Origin: Buxus sempervirens
Lineage: Eukaryota; Streptophyta; Magnoliopsida; Buxales; Buxaceae
DNA length: 64,000 nucleotides
Reading direction: 5' to 3'
NCBI GenBank assembly: GCA_947561395.2
Contig: OX387184.1
Coordinates: 992,001 to 1,056,000 of the forward strand
Shown: positions 37,234-48,240 of the stretch, piece by piece
Layout of the letters: each line of letters starts with the position of its first letter
Numbering within the stretch: position 1 is the first letter of the stretch
Notes under the pieces: model-generated
Seen by the model: the letters and a program-made list of their open reading frames with translations, nothing else
Databases searched by the model: none
What the model was told of the DNA's origin: nothing
Translations under genes and position numbers: made by a program

Positions 37234-38050
37234 ATCTGCAATTCCTTCATTTGCTTTCTCCCTATCTCTCTCTCTCTTCCCTCTCTCTCGCCCTCCTCTC
37301 CGAAGCAAACAAGCTCCGAAGAAATGAAACGCCGGAGAGAGCAGAGACAAAAAAAGGGTAAGAAAAAAAGGAGGCATGCACGAAGGCGTACTTTAGCAGA
37401 CATTGTTCCAAAAGCGTACTTTAGCAAAGACATGCGATTCTTGCGCATTTCGAGATTTTTAATTTATCGCGGCACATATTCGAACAAGAGATCTATCCAG
37501 TGCTTCACAAGAACATTGAAGATGATACACCTTAACTTTCGCCACCTTTCTACATCAAACCAACAGATCAACGCGTTCAGACAGGTGGGCCATCACAGGG
37601 AACGAGCGGTCTCATTCAGCTCACCGACTCTCAGCCGCCCACAGGGTAGTACAGGTGGGGTACAAACGCAGCGACGTGTTTGACTCATCCTAGTGAGGCC
37701 AAAACTTGAGTACTGGATAATCTTAAATATCGTTTTAATAACTCGTATCGTGAAATATAGTTGCGAGATAATATCGGTCATGAAGCTTTGCATTTCGGTG
37801 GGTGGGTCTGAGACTTGGATGCGACGAGACACCAAAAACACGCTTTCCGTTTTAGAAGGGATTTCTTTTCCATTTATAAATCTATAAATTTTCTCGGCGG
37901 TGGATAGGATGGGACGCCCACTGTCTGCCATGTCTTCCCCCGCGCCCTACGCATGCCTCATGCATTCATCCTCGTTTCCCAAAATGCCCTCCCCATATTT
38001 TCTTTCTTTTCGATTTTTTAATTTTGGCCTTTTTTATAAATTCTTTTTAA
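37234..38050. promoter_or_regulatory. WOX13: WOX13 5' flank
   Basis: Upstream of the WOX13 ATG there is a CT-rich stretch on the plus strand (37255-37300; GA-rich in the mRNA sense), typical of a plant 5' leader. The plus-strand frame 36958-37683 covers this region and exon 1 but is an antisense shadow. No further gene is seen. Confidence 0.45.
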
Positions 38051-38088
38051 GAAGCATTGTTACGGGCATTCTTATGGGTTGGAATCGT

Positions 38089-38345
38089 CTACCGCATGAG
38101 CCTGCACCAGAACCTATTGCAATCGTGAGATGTTTCCATTGTTAGGGGTACTTCTACCAATTGAAATTGTTTGTCACATGAGCCTCTGGCAGAACTTGTT
38201 GTAGCCATCGTGGAAGCATCTCACGGTCTTTGTTTTTCACATTTATCAATGTGAAAAAGACAAGTTCATATTGAAAAAACATGAGTCGTAACATGCTCCA
38301 CGTGGAAACATCTCATGGTCGCAATAGAATTTGCTACATGCTCAT
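38089..38345. repeat. Threefold repeat family, one copy inverted
   Basis: A 50-bp sequence of the form CATGAGCCTG...GAACCTATTGCAATCGTGAG occurs at about 38093-38137. A related copy is at 38176-38226 and an inverted copy at about 38297-38345. The inverted arrangement around a central spacer suggests a small inverted-repeat element with an internal duplication. No target duplication was recognised. Confidence 0.5.
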
Positions 38346-38388
38346 AAAACAAATGATTTCATCCCCACTTCTACTATTACGCCACATG

Positions 38389-38711
38389 TAGGGATGGGAA
38401 TTTGTGTAAAACCAAAACCAAATCAATTATATATACTAAAAAATCGTAACCAGTTTTTATTTTAAAACCAAAATCAAACTGAAACCAAGTAATAAGTTTA
38501 GTTCAGTTGGATGCTGAACCATCCATGATTGATAGTTTGAATTATATATATGTAATTGATTAGGTTCGACCTCGAAACTAAAACCAAACGATATTAAACC
38601 TGTTTTATATAGCAAAAACCTTAATTGGACCAAAACTGTTTTAAGTACAATCTAAAACAGATCCTAATAGGTTTGGTTGATCTGTTTTAACTGAATTGTT
38701 GCTATCCCTTA
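38389..38711. mobile_element. hAT-like MITE
   Basis: The left end TAGGGATGGGAA and the right end GCTATCCCTTA are imperfect inverted termini of the TAGGGATGGC type common in plant hAT MITEs. The 323-bp interior is AT-rich with repeated AACCAAAACC and GGTTTGGTT blocks on opposite strands. The flanking 8 bp (GCCACATG and CACGCACT) do not match well, so the target duplication is decayed or the boundary is off by a few bases. Confidence 0.6.
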
Positions 38712-38758
38712 CACGCACTTGTTATACTTACATCTTCTCTTCGGGGGACTTCAAATCT

Positions 38759-38891
38759 GCTGGAGTCCTTAGCTGAAAGATCTACTAGTCCAACGGTGAT
38801 GTATGTGTATGTGTCCACGTAGATACATGAAGCTTGTGTGTATACACCTTTTATCATTGGACCAGCAGATCTTTCAACGTGAGAGACCAGC
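38759..38891. mobile_element. 133-bp hairpin element with 41-bp arms
   Basis: The left arm 38759-38799 (GCTGGAGTCCTTAGCTGAAA onward) pairs with the right arm 38851-38891 as a near-perfect inverted repeat around a loop of about 50 bases. The core GAAAGATCT is fully complementary. It could be a miniature foldback transposon or, less likely, a hairpin RNA precursor. No target duplication was recognised. Confidence 0.65.
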
Positions 38892-40820
38892 TGATATGAC
38901 CTCCCTGGGGAGTGTCACGTAGGAGGGAACTTGCAAGTCTGACCAGCACCAATTTAACAATGGAAAGTTTCAAAACTAAACCTCTTGGATGTAAACATCA
39001 CATAACAAGAAGAAGTTGCACCCCCCATAATAAGTACCTCTTCTGAATTGGTGATTTTAAGTGGGACCCAAGAGGAAGAAGTCAAAGCCTAATCGACGGT
39101 TGATAATGACTCCTCGGCGCAAGCGTATAAAAGAGGCAAGTTGTGGAATGGAAATTAACGAAGACTTGCATGTATGATTTCCCACTCTTACTGACCTTCT
39201 ATCTCTGAAATTCCATCTGAGTTTTCTGTTCACTTTGGTTGGACTTCGGAGCGAATGTTTCTTAGTAAACATACACGACCGTACACCGAAGCGTGTGCAC
39301 TCCTGGAAATTGTTTTCTCCATTTCATTGCTCCACAATAGAAAATTCAACTTAATTTGTACGTCTTTTGTCTTTCTCCCCATGTAAGCATAGATGCATGT
39401 GAAACCCTTATCTCAAATGCATGTGTTCCCAATTGTTTACATGCAGTCGCCAGTGGGGTTAATTGGGTCTCTTTGGAAACTGATCTTCTTGCTCAAATTC
39501 TAAAGAGACACGACTAGTAAATGGATTATTTGACTTAAGCCTCAAGCTTTTTCTTCCTTTTGAAATGATTGTTTATTAGAGTAACATGCCTAATAAACCC
39601 TTTCAGATTTAATACTGAGAGATGGTGAAGGTTTGAGCTGTATTCTCTACCAGTCTATCTGGGGTCCGGTTGGGACGCGGTGGCGCTATTCGGTGGTTCT
39701 TTTCTGTGACATCAGACGCGGAGCTTTTCCGACATGGCATGTGCGGTGCACCGCCACCGTCTCGACCATCGATATGGTCAGAAATTGCGGGCTGGTATAA
39801 AGTCATATTACATGTATGTCAATGTCACAGTCACGCCATTAGAATTAATATAATCCTCGTTTTAATTAGCGTACAATATTAGTGCTTAGAACTTAGAAGA
39901 ACAGACTTTAAGCTTCAGTTACCCAGAGCTTTGTATCAACGGGAAGTCTGTGTACCCTAACCACCACCATGGTAAATCTTGATGTTTGAGTATTTATTTT
40001 CTTATAGTGGGGGTTACTTCTAACTGGTAGAAACGCTTGTTTTCAGGCAAAGGGTCGCTCTCAGTTCGCTCTATGAGATCATCACTCGTTGATTGTAATC
40101 TCTTTTAATGTTTTGTTTTGTTAAATAACCCATGATTCCTTTTGAAGTCTTTGATTAACTAATATAAAAGAGGTCCCCATTGGCTTAACTTAATGAGACA
40201 CTTTGATTGAAAAGAGAGTAACAAGTGGGCCCCTGTTACAAGAAAGTGATGATAGTTTCTATTGGATTCCTCCCATGGACAGCACAAGTAGGTGTACCAA
40301 ACCAGACCATGAAGTTCCCTAACAGAAGGTTACAAACTAGGGTTTGTTTGTTTGTAGGACTTGTTGCAGAGCCACAATTGACTAGCCCAAGTTATTTCTT
40401 AGTGGGCCTATTTGAGTATAATTTTTTTTTTGGATTCTACAAGATCTTCTTGAGATAATGGGAGATCTCCAGAAGCTTTTTTGCATCCTTTGAATTGGTC
40501 TGCAATGAAGTCTGAACCCTTTTTTTTGTTAGTCCTTCACACTGGCTTCTACCATTTTGTTTTATTGGTGCCAGATGGCAAAAATGCTATGGTGCTACTT
40601 CCCATAAATAGTCTGAGATATCTGTATATTTTGCCATATAGAGGATTAACGAAAATGGTTTCAAATTACAACAGTTTCTGAAGATAGAATCATTGTAAAG
40701 GAAACCTTCATCTATGCATCCACATCCAAAAGGTAGATGGAGATCATATTAAATCTTTCCATCCTTGATACCAAAGCCTGAATCCTTGCGTAATATGTAT
40801 ACCAAAGCCTGAATACCAAA
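38892..40820. other. Intergenic region without a recognised gene
   Basis: Only short frames occur, on both strands (for example 39057-39272 and 39609-39882), with no domain or splice context. The stretch 39640-39800 is less AT-rich than its surroundings but is not identified. No tRNA, rRNA or repeat was found apart from those listed. Confidence 0.5.
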
Positions 40821-41055
40821 GGGTTGGCCTAGTGGTCAAGGCTTGGGCCCTGGGGGTATGCTCCCTCCAAGGTCTCAGGTTCAAAACCTCTCAGGTTCTA
40901 TAAATTCTTTGGGGCTACCCCCAAGGCCTTTGGCCTGGTAATTACCCGGTTTGTGTGGGACGGAAGGACTGCACAAGCTCTTGGGGATTAGTCGTGATGC
41001 GCGTAAGCTAGCCTGGATACCCCAAGTTTCCAAATATATATATATATATATATTG
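40821..41055 (+). mobile_element. tRNA-derived SINE
   Basis: The head contains a perfect pol III box A, TGGCCTAGTGG (40825-40835), and a perfect box B, GGTTCAAAACC (40878-40888), at tRNA-like spacing of 42 bp between them. A non-tRNA body follows (about 40900-41030, including GGGATTAGTCGTGATGCGCG), then an A/T-rich tail with (TA)n to about 41055. The flank has a duplicated ACCAAAGCCTGAAT just upstream (40770-40815), but a clean target duplication was not found. Confidence 0.8.
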
Positions 41056-41975
41056 GTGGTTCTTTATGGAAGTACAATAAATTAAATTCTTCAAATTTTG
41101 AGAATAAGACAGTAAGACACCATGACTTAATAGTTATCCCACTTTGGACTTCACAGATTTGCAATTGATGGGCTTTGGCTTAGGTTTTATTGTGAACATT
41201 TAGTGAACACGCTTGAGAGCCTAAGCCCAAGAAAAAGGCCCAAAATATGGGCCGCAGAGTTCGAATCCAAAACAAGGCAACACCTTTCACTTGATTAATT
41301 CACAATCCTGGATTTTGCTAAAAAGGCCTAAATCACCTGCAACCATTTAGTTGAAAAGAATTGGACTGGGCTGTGGATTTGGAATTGGGTTTAAAAATTA
41401 TGATTTTGGTTGTTTGGTGAGTATGAGGAATTGGAAATAGAAATCTTTCATCCGATTCTCTAAAATTGGTTTTAAGCTTCAAACGGTAACTTTCAATTCT
41501 TTACTAAGACAGTAAGACTTCGTTTTTCACGATTCTCGACTTGAGATGAGAATTGGAGATAAATTCTTCGCCCCCCCCCCCCCCACCACGCTGTCTCTCT
41601 GTGCCTCTCCTCTCTATCTCGCGCTCTCTACCCCCTTGAAATTTTTTTCCCTATTCTGGTCTGTTAGGGTTCTGTGCAGATTATGATTTGTGTTCTGTTT
41701 CCAATGATCTTGCTGTTTGTTGCTTAAGGTGATTCGACAGCGGAGTTTCAAATAACTCCCTCGATCTCTATATTTCTTTGTTGATTTTTCTAGTATTTGG
41801 ATTTGGGGCTGTTTGTTGATGCTTAAATCAATCTTGTTTTTGAAATTAGTTAGCCAATTCCTCGACAATAATAATAATATGCGCTACAAACAAATAAGTA
41901 CCTATAATTGGACGATTTATAATGCTTCATTTGAACAAAAAAACAAAGGGCATTTATATGCCTAAAGAAGTGCAT
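41056..41975. other. Intergenic, with a C14 run and a CT-rich stretch
   Basis: The region is AT-rich. It has a run of 14 C at 41571-41584 followed by a CT-rich microsatellite-like stretch to about 41640. No coding exon is supported. Confidence 0.5.
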
Positions 41976-42024
41976 CTACGTGTATCTAACATATTTTTTT
42001 TGATAATGAAATATGGATCTATTA

Positions 42025-42540
42025 TTAACGTGACCGAATGTAAACACGGTCCCTCCTTTCGTCAAACAAGAGGTTGACAAGGAAAGGGGGAGGGACTACA
42101 GAGCAAAGGCAACTAAAACCGTCAAGTGCAAAGTTTGCGAGGGTGTCTGCCGCACTATTTGCTTCCCGGAAAATGTGAGAGAAAGACACTGAAGGAATGA
42201 AGGAGCACATCTGCCGAATCCTTAGAACCGCCGCCCGAATGCACTAGGGGATAGGCAAGACCTCAGAAGAGAGGATGTTGATCAGAACTAGTGAATCTCC
42301 TTCAAAGATAACCGAATTGAGCTTCATCGCCCTTGCAAGAGAGACTGCTTCAAGAGCAGCCAGTGCCTCCGCCTGCAAACTTGACACCGCATCAACCCGA
42401 GTAGCAAAACAGGCAAGACAGTTTCCAGCATCATCCCTGGCAATACCCCCCGCAGCAGCAAAAGCATTTAAACTTCTAAAAGCTCCATCAAAATTTATTT
42501 CATCGACCCAACCAAAGGCTTTAACCAGGAAACCTCGATT
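42025..42540 (-). pseudogene. LINE RNase H domain remnant
   Basis: Near the 3' end of the LINE the minus strand encodes SHIFREANSAADTLANFALDG, the C-terminal helix motif of the RNase H (RVT_3) domain in plant LINEs. Upstream parts (42275-42540) carry the rest of the domain in a broken frame; the plus-strand 125-codon frame there is its antisense shadow. Confidence 0.75.
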
Positions 42541-42560
42541 GACCGCTTGGAATTGGTTGC

Positions 42561-43025
42561 CTACTTACTACAATCTTCCAAGAAGGTCAAATCTGACTGA
42601 AGCTTTCGAAAGTAGGAGCAAGATGTTTGAATTGAGGCCCTGCGCCCATTGAAAATGGAATCATTCCTCGCCTTCCAAATGGTCCAGGCGAAATTGAGAA
42701 CCGCTGACATGAGCAGGGCTTTGTTGTGGGTATAGTTTGTAGGTGGGATTGGCAAACTAATGAGATTGGAGAACCAGGAGAAAAAGGACGATGGGCCATG
42801 ACTCTGGGTGCTGCCACCCATTTCTTTCAACCATATTGCCCTGGAGAAAGGGCATTGCAGTAGAAGATGATCTATGGATTCATGTTGTTCGTTGCACAAG
42901 GTACACCTAGGGTCGAATCCACCCATCCTGGAATTCAAAAGATCTATGGTGGGGACTGCCTTTGCTAAGCATTTCCACATGAAAAGCTTCACTCTGTTGG
43001 GGCAGAATAGGTGCCACAACTTCAA
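42561..43025 (-). pseudogene. LINE zinc-binding region (zf-RVT) fragment
   Basis: The minus-strand frame contains the zf-RVT pattern W-C-x-K, CTLCNEQHESIDHLLLQCPF and W, normally found between reverse transcriptase and RNase H in plant LINEs. It is separated from the upstream RT fragment by a stop and roughly 115 bases. It is part of the same insertion. Confidence 0.82.
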
Positions 43026-43139
43026 CCAAATGGGGTTACTCTGACCAGCATGGGATCTAGAGATTAGCCGATATGCTGATGCAACCGAGAACTTTCCCGA
43101 TGCTGTCTTTGCCCAGAACCGAGAATCCTTTCCTGACGC

Positions 43140-44108
43140 CTAATTTATTGGGGTGCTTTGAATTTGTCGTGCCATATCCGCTTCCCAAAATTTGTTTATA
43201 ATCTGCATATTCCATTTTCCCTCCGTTTGATCGATCAATTGGTTAACCATAGTGATGTTGAAACTGTCGTGATTTCTTTGAATCTGAGCTTTTGAGGTTG
43301 CCGCTTGGATCCAATTGTCTTGGGTGATATTAACATCAGCACCATTGGAGATAAGCCATGTGCTCCCAGTATTTATCCACTTCTTGAGAGTTGCCATTTG
43401 TCTCCAACCAAAGGATTGGTTCCTCCTGCAAGGAGCTGTAAGGAAGTTAGAATCCGGGTAGTATGTGTTTTCCATAATCTTACCCCAGTAGGAGTCCTGG
43501 TTAACCGTGAGATTCCAAGCAGCTTTTAGAATCAGAGCTTGGTTCATCTGCTTGGCATGTTTGATGTTGAGACCTCCTTCCCTCCACGGCAGTGTCACCC
43601 TCTCCCAACATACCGTATGCATCCCTGCATTAGTCTCACTTTTGCGCCAGAAGAACTTCCTTATATCCTGGTCAATCTTATCCGTAATTCCACAAGGTAG
43701 TGTAAAGCAGCTCATGTAATGAATTGGCATGGCACTTACTACAGATTGTATCAGCGTTACCTTGCCCATTTGAGAGAGGGTGAGAGCCTTCCAGCCCGAT
43801 AGTCGAGTCTGCATTTTCATGAGCAAATCAGCACAGTCAGCCACATTGATTTTTCTCCCCAGTGAGGGCATACCCAAATATTTGTTGAATCTGTGCGACC
43901 TGGGGACAGAGAAGATACGGCGGAGTTGGGCTCTTCTAGTCCTTGACGTGGTGTGACTGAATTGGATTGACGATTTTCCCTGGTTTATCATTTGTCTTGA
44001 CTCCACATAGTACCTCTGCAGTATTCGAATTAGGCAGTGTGCTTCTCTTTCTGAAGTATACCCATATAGGTTAACATCGTCTGCGTACATTAAGTGCGAG
44101 ACCTGCAT
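43140..44108 (-). pseudogene. LINE reverse transcriptase, C-terminal fragment (YADD)
   Basis: The minus-strand frame begins with MQVSHLMYADDVNLY, the catalytic YADD of LINE reverse transcriptases. It continues through the conserved thumb-like region (KYLGMPSLGRK; LSGWKALTLSQMGKVTLIQS; FFWR) for 322 residues. Everything upstream of YADD is missing. It ends in a stop at 43140, where an intact element would run on into the zinc-binding region, so the reading frame is broken. It belongs to the truncated element 41995-44152. Confidence 0.88.
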
Positions 44109-44171
44109 TCCTCCCCTTCGAATTCTAATACCATTGCACCTACCATCATTCCCTACGTGTATCTAACATAT

Positions 44172-44425
44172 GGTACCTCAAAAAGTACTGTATAGTACAA
44201 CTCCAACCCGAATTGCAAAAGTATTAATAATGGGTTTAGCCCATATGGTCTTTGATGTTTCAGATAGAAAAGACAACTAAGCCATGTTTTGGACTAGAGT
44301 ACAGTGGCGGAACCACGTATTGGTTAGGGGGGGCAATTGTCCCCCCTAACTTGTCCCCCCTAACTTTTATTTTTTAATAAAAAAGGCATATATTATATAT
44401 ATTTTTTTAATTAAAATTTGTGTTT

Positions 44426-44460
<35 letters not shown>

Positions 44461-45300
44461 TTTCTGGTTTGCCCCCCTAACCCATTGAAAATTTTTATAT
44501 TTCATGAGAATCCCTTCTAAAATTTCTAGTTTGTCCCCTCGCCCAACCCATTGAAAATTTTTATATTTCATGAGAATCCCTTCTAAAATTTCTGGTTTGC
44601 CCACCCCCAACTCATTAAAATTTCTATATTTTATGAGAAGTGTTAATTGAAAATTTTTTTTGCCCCACCAGATTTAGAGTCCTAGTTCCGGCCACTGCTA
44701 GAGTAGGTCCCTTGAAAAGCATGACAACAATTATGCCCGACTTTCTCAAAAACCATTGCTATTCGTTGTTACGACATGCATATTAATATAAGGTTATAAT
44801 AATTAAAATTCTCTCTATTCGTTTGAAATCTGGACCGTTACAAAACTATTCCCTCCGTCTACATACGTACGTGCACCTTGCTAATCTTTATGGTTAGGGC
44901 AGGGGGAGAAAATATGGTTCACGGCTCCATCGAGGTTCAAAAAACGTTAACAGGGCGGAGTCACTGAACCAGAGCAATATGGGTTATGGAATACTCACTC
45001 CCACTGACACTGATAGAGCCAAGACCGATGGCACAAGGAAAGAGAGGCATGGGGATTTCAGTAGTCAGAACAGTCTTCTTCCCCTACGAAAGGCTTTTAA
45101 GAGGTCTTTCATGGCTGCAGGTGGAGAAAAATAGAGTAGGTGGTAGTCAAAGCTAATGCGTGCGTTTGGGACGCTTGTCTTGGCCAATTCGAATTTGCCC
45201 AAACAAAGACCACCTTTTATGAGTCTGAGCCCCTCATTGGCTAATTGGCTGCACCCACTAACCCGTATATCGGATCCACCGATTAGATTTCGAATTATCT
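44172..45300. other. Intergenic with nested hAT MITE
   Basis: Apart from the MITE at 44302-44697 this is unassigned sequence. No gene is visible. Confidence 0.5.
44294..44705. mobile_element. Non-autonomous hAT element with 8-bp target duplication and C28 run
   Basis: The element 44302-44697 (396 bp) is flanked by the perfect 8-bp duplication CTAGAGTA (44294-44301 and 44698-44705). It starts CAGTGGCGGAACC and ends GGTTCCGGCCACTG-like (CTAGTTCCGGCCACTG), the inverted termini of a well-known plant hAT group. Inside is a run of 28 C (44428-44455) and about two and a half copies of a 60-70-bp direct repeat (AAAATTTCTGGTTTG, then CCCATTGAAAATTTTTATAT). No coding sequence is present. Confidence 0.92.
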
Positions 45301-47000
45301 CCGTAATAAACCTATTTTTGCAATAAAATAACGATAAGACTTCGAGAGATTATCTGTGTTTGTTCTTCGGCAACAAGATAGCTGGGGCGAAGATTGATCT
45401 CGTCCTGAAGAACTATACGGTGAGTTCTCAAATTTCTCTATCTTCTCCAAGAAATCTGGAGATCTGTATGAGCTTATTTTGAATTCCTTTTTTTTTCCCA
45501 TATTGTCGCATTTTTTCTTCTCCTCTTTTTAAACACCTGATTCAATGGCATTGTGGTTGTTGAAGCTGCTTCTGCGACTTAATAATAAAATGCCAATCGA
45601 AATTCGCCTAAATTGTAATTCCATGTGTCTCCTTACCCGTTCTATGTGTCGTTGTAGAAACCCTCTCTAGGGTTTTGAAGGATAGGAAGCTGACGCCCTG
45701 ATTGATTGAAGGAAGAAGACGAGAAACCTCTTATCAAGCAATGTAACATCTTCTCTAGAAAGGCAACAAAGTGAGGAGGGTGAACTGAAGCGAGGTAATC
45801 TTTCACTCTTTCTGTGTTCCCAAATTGAAAGCTTTTCATTTCAATTCTCCTTCCATTTGTTTAACTGATTTTGCGTTGTTAATCCGTATTCCCAAACCCC
45901 AAAAACTGATTTCATTTTGTCATCCCTATTTGAACAGACTAGGTTTCCCTCTTTTAATGTTTGAATTTTCTTCTTTTTCTTCTCCTTCTCCCTTGCTAAA
46001 TTTCTTTTTGTTTCTGTTTTACCAATGTCAAGTCTTATAATTTTCTATTTTTTTCGCTTTTTATTGTTATTTCTTATGTGTGTTTTGTATTAGTGAATTT
46101 CCTAAAACTAGTTTGGCTTTCCCTGTAACACCAAATCTCTGCGTTTATGTTCCCCTTTTTTCTTTTTACTTATTATCAGTTGCACCCTAAAATAATTTTT
46201 AAAATGGTAATCTCTAGTCAAGCAATAATTTTCTTTCTTTTTTTCAGTTTTTGTTTTCTCTTTTTCGTTTTTTTCAATCTTTTCACAAAAACATTTTGTA
46301 ACTATATCATGATTTTGGATACAGGGTAAGGAAAGAATGCCAATTTTCACTTGCATTTTGTTAATTTATATTTGAAATTACTTTATTCTAGACAGAGATT
46401 GCTGAAACGGCTGAAACAACTGAAACTCAATTAGTACTCATGTTACTAGAGTGGAACTTGATAGACTTTGCTCCTTATCCAATTTGACGCTTTTGCATCA
46501 TGTCCATTGTTGTCTATTGATTTTTCCTTGAAATCACGACCTATTTTAAGGCCATGTTAGCTGCTTTTCTTATCTTTCCTCTAAGTAGTAGAGTCTGATT
46601 TCTGATCAGGACAATTGTGAGTGTCCATTTGTTTCATGCCTTCAAAGACTAGTTAGATAGAAAATGATCCTTCCAACTGGAATACTGAATTTTTGGAACC
46701 TTGGATTTAGGAAGAAAAAGTAAAAGGAAACAAAATAGCAAAAGAAAGGAAAAGAGTTGTATTTCCTTTCAGGCATTTGGATATGACTAAAAAATATAGA
46801 GAAAAAGGAAGGTAGATTTTGATGGTTTCCATTGATTTTTTTTTTTTTTAATAAGATCTCATGTAGTCCAATAAAGTTGGTTTGTGTCAAAAGCAGCTAA
46901 GAGAGTGGGGCTGGGAGGGTGGTGGATGGTTTTTACTTCAAAGTCACCTATGCGTACACATGAGGATCGTAAACTGAGGGGTATGGGTGCTATGGGAAAT
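45301..47000. other. Unassigned region upstream of RABA5A, possibly 5' leader and intron
   Basis: A potential leader exon ends at about 45418 with a good donor (ACG before GTGAGT). It could belong to RABA5A with a long 5' intron interrupted by transposon remnants, but this is speculation. CT-rich and A-rich stretches occur at 45480-45530, 45970-46020 and 46640-46880. No coding exon is supported. Confidence 0.35.
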
Positions 47001-47025
47001 ACCATAATCATATCTATAATCTCAT

Positions 47026-47760
47026 TCACCCATAGTGGGATAAGCAATGCCCAGACAATCTTCCATATGGTACACTCCCATAGCTATATGAACTCGACTC
47101 TTGTGAGCCATAACTATGAGGGGAAGGTTGTATGGGCTCATATCCATATGTAGATCCCTTATGAGATGCAGTAGACGATGAATGCTGCACACCTGGGTCA
47201 CCTCTAACACCCATGGACCCAAAGTTGTTGGAAAGGGATGTTTCATCCTTTGCTATCATATTCTTCTTCCCTTCTCTTCTACTGATAATGGTGCTCTGTG
47301 CGCGTATCCTTTGAATCATCATAGAGGGAACATCGTGATCCTGGTCTTCTATAGCATTTTTCATACTATGGCTCCACAGTAAAGGACTCAAACTGCCTCT
47401 GAGACCCTCTAATCCAATCAGCAAGACCACCTTCCTTATTGTCATTGTTGTGATTGTCCTCATCAGAACCACCATGGCCACCACTACTACCATCTTCCCC
47501 ATCACAACCATCCGACGCAGTCCGGTAGGTCCCTGATGCACTTGTGGTGGCTTCCTCAGATCAAATAAAAGTATATGTCCTTGCCTGCTTCCCTCTATCA
47601 TCCTGTCTGCGATGACTACCTGGCCCATGAGATGGAGGAGCAATCCTCATAGCTCTGTCAAATGAATCCCCACTTGTGAAACCCACCTCATCCATCATCT
47701 CATTGACATCGACATCTATCCTCAGGTCAGCAGCTATACAGGCAACGTGCTTACTAAGTT
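47026..47760 (-). pseudogene. Decayed hAT-transposase-like C-terminal remnant
   Basis: On the minus strand, frame-broken coding-like sequence contains MDEVGFTSGDSFDRAM, then an acidic, Gly/Asn-rich stretch (GGSDEDNHNNDNKEGG). After several stops and frame changes it has a Ser/Tyr/Gly-rich tail (YGYEPIQPSPHSYGSQESSS). This composition resembles the C-terminal tails of plant BED/DUF659 hAT-derived proteins. The identification rests on composition only. It is clearly not an intact gene. Confidence 0.35.
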
Positions 47761-48011
47761 GACCATTAGCCTCATCCGTTTTAGAATACTTAACCCCTCC
47801 AAAAACAGGTCATCCTCATCAATGTCATTCGTGTACATGGCATTTGACGAATCTTTCTGTATTGTGTTCTATGACTCAGTGGTTAACTGCTTCAATTTTA
47901 GTCACATGTTGTAGTGGCAAAACACCAACTTCTCATAGGCCAAGCAATTCCACTGTTTTGTGTCAACGAGAGCAAACGTGCTCCAATTCCCCAAAGATGC
48001 AGAAGATGATG

Positions 48012-48240
48012 CTATGGATCTATCCAATAATCTCTTTCATAAAACACCCTTCCCAAGCGTATCCCAACAAATAAAAACAGCAAACACCCTCCCATCCCAG
48101 CAGATCTTGAGGTGAAATACCAGAAAATAACACTTCTCTGTTTGCTCCCTCCTTCTCCAACGTGTCTGCTAAAGCATTTGCAGACCGCGGTAATTGTTTG
48201 AATAAGGTGTTCAATTTCAAGGCTAGCGATCACGCTTTGT
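48012..48240 (-). pseudogene. LINE RNase H end, remnant
   Basis: The minus-strand frame LFKQLPRSANALADTLEKEG, followed by ANREVLFSG, matches the C-terminal RNase H region of plant LINEs, where the usual form is VPRSGNxLADxLAKEG. No other LINE domain was recognised next to it, so this is a short decayed insertion. Confidence 0.65.

Larger units (their letters stand above)
41976..44171 (-). mobile_element. 5'-truncated LINE retrotransposon with 19-bp target-site duplication
   Basis: The element spans 41995-44152 and reads on the minus strand. It is flanked by identical 19-bp copies of CTACGTGTATCTAACATAT (41976-41994 and 44153-44171). The plus-strand run TTTTTTT right after the left duplication is the complement of the poly(A) tail. 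The insert starts within the reverse transcriptase just before its catalytic YADD, so the endonuclease and most RT motifs are absent. This is the normal result of incomplete target-primed reverse transcription. Confidence 0.93.

Noticed and set aside
36880..37377. Longer WOX13 N-terminus starting at 37377 and 3' continuation to 36880
   Set aside because: The extra N-terminus is hydrophobic and Arg-rich as in a translated leader. The continuation beyond 37008 is intronic, since the conserved QQDLAG/GMRLG junction needs splicing there.
36958..37683. 241-codon plus-strand frame
   Set aside because: It is antisense to WOX13 exon 1 and its leader. The poly-Leu stretch is the complement of the Gln/Glu-rich WOX13 segment.
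42275..43719. Plus-strand frames of 70-125 codons
   Set aside because: Antisense to LINE domains recognised on the minus strand.
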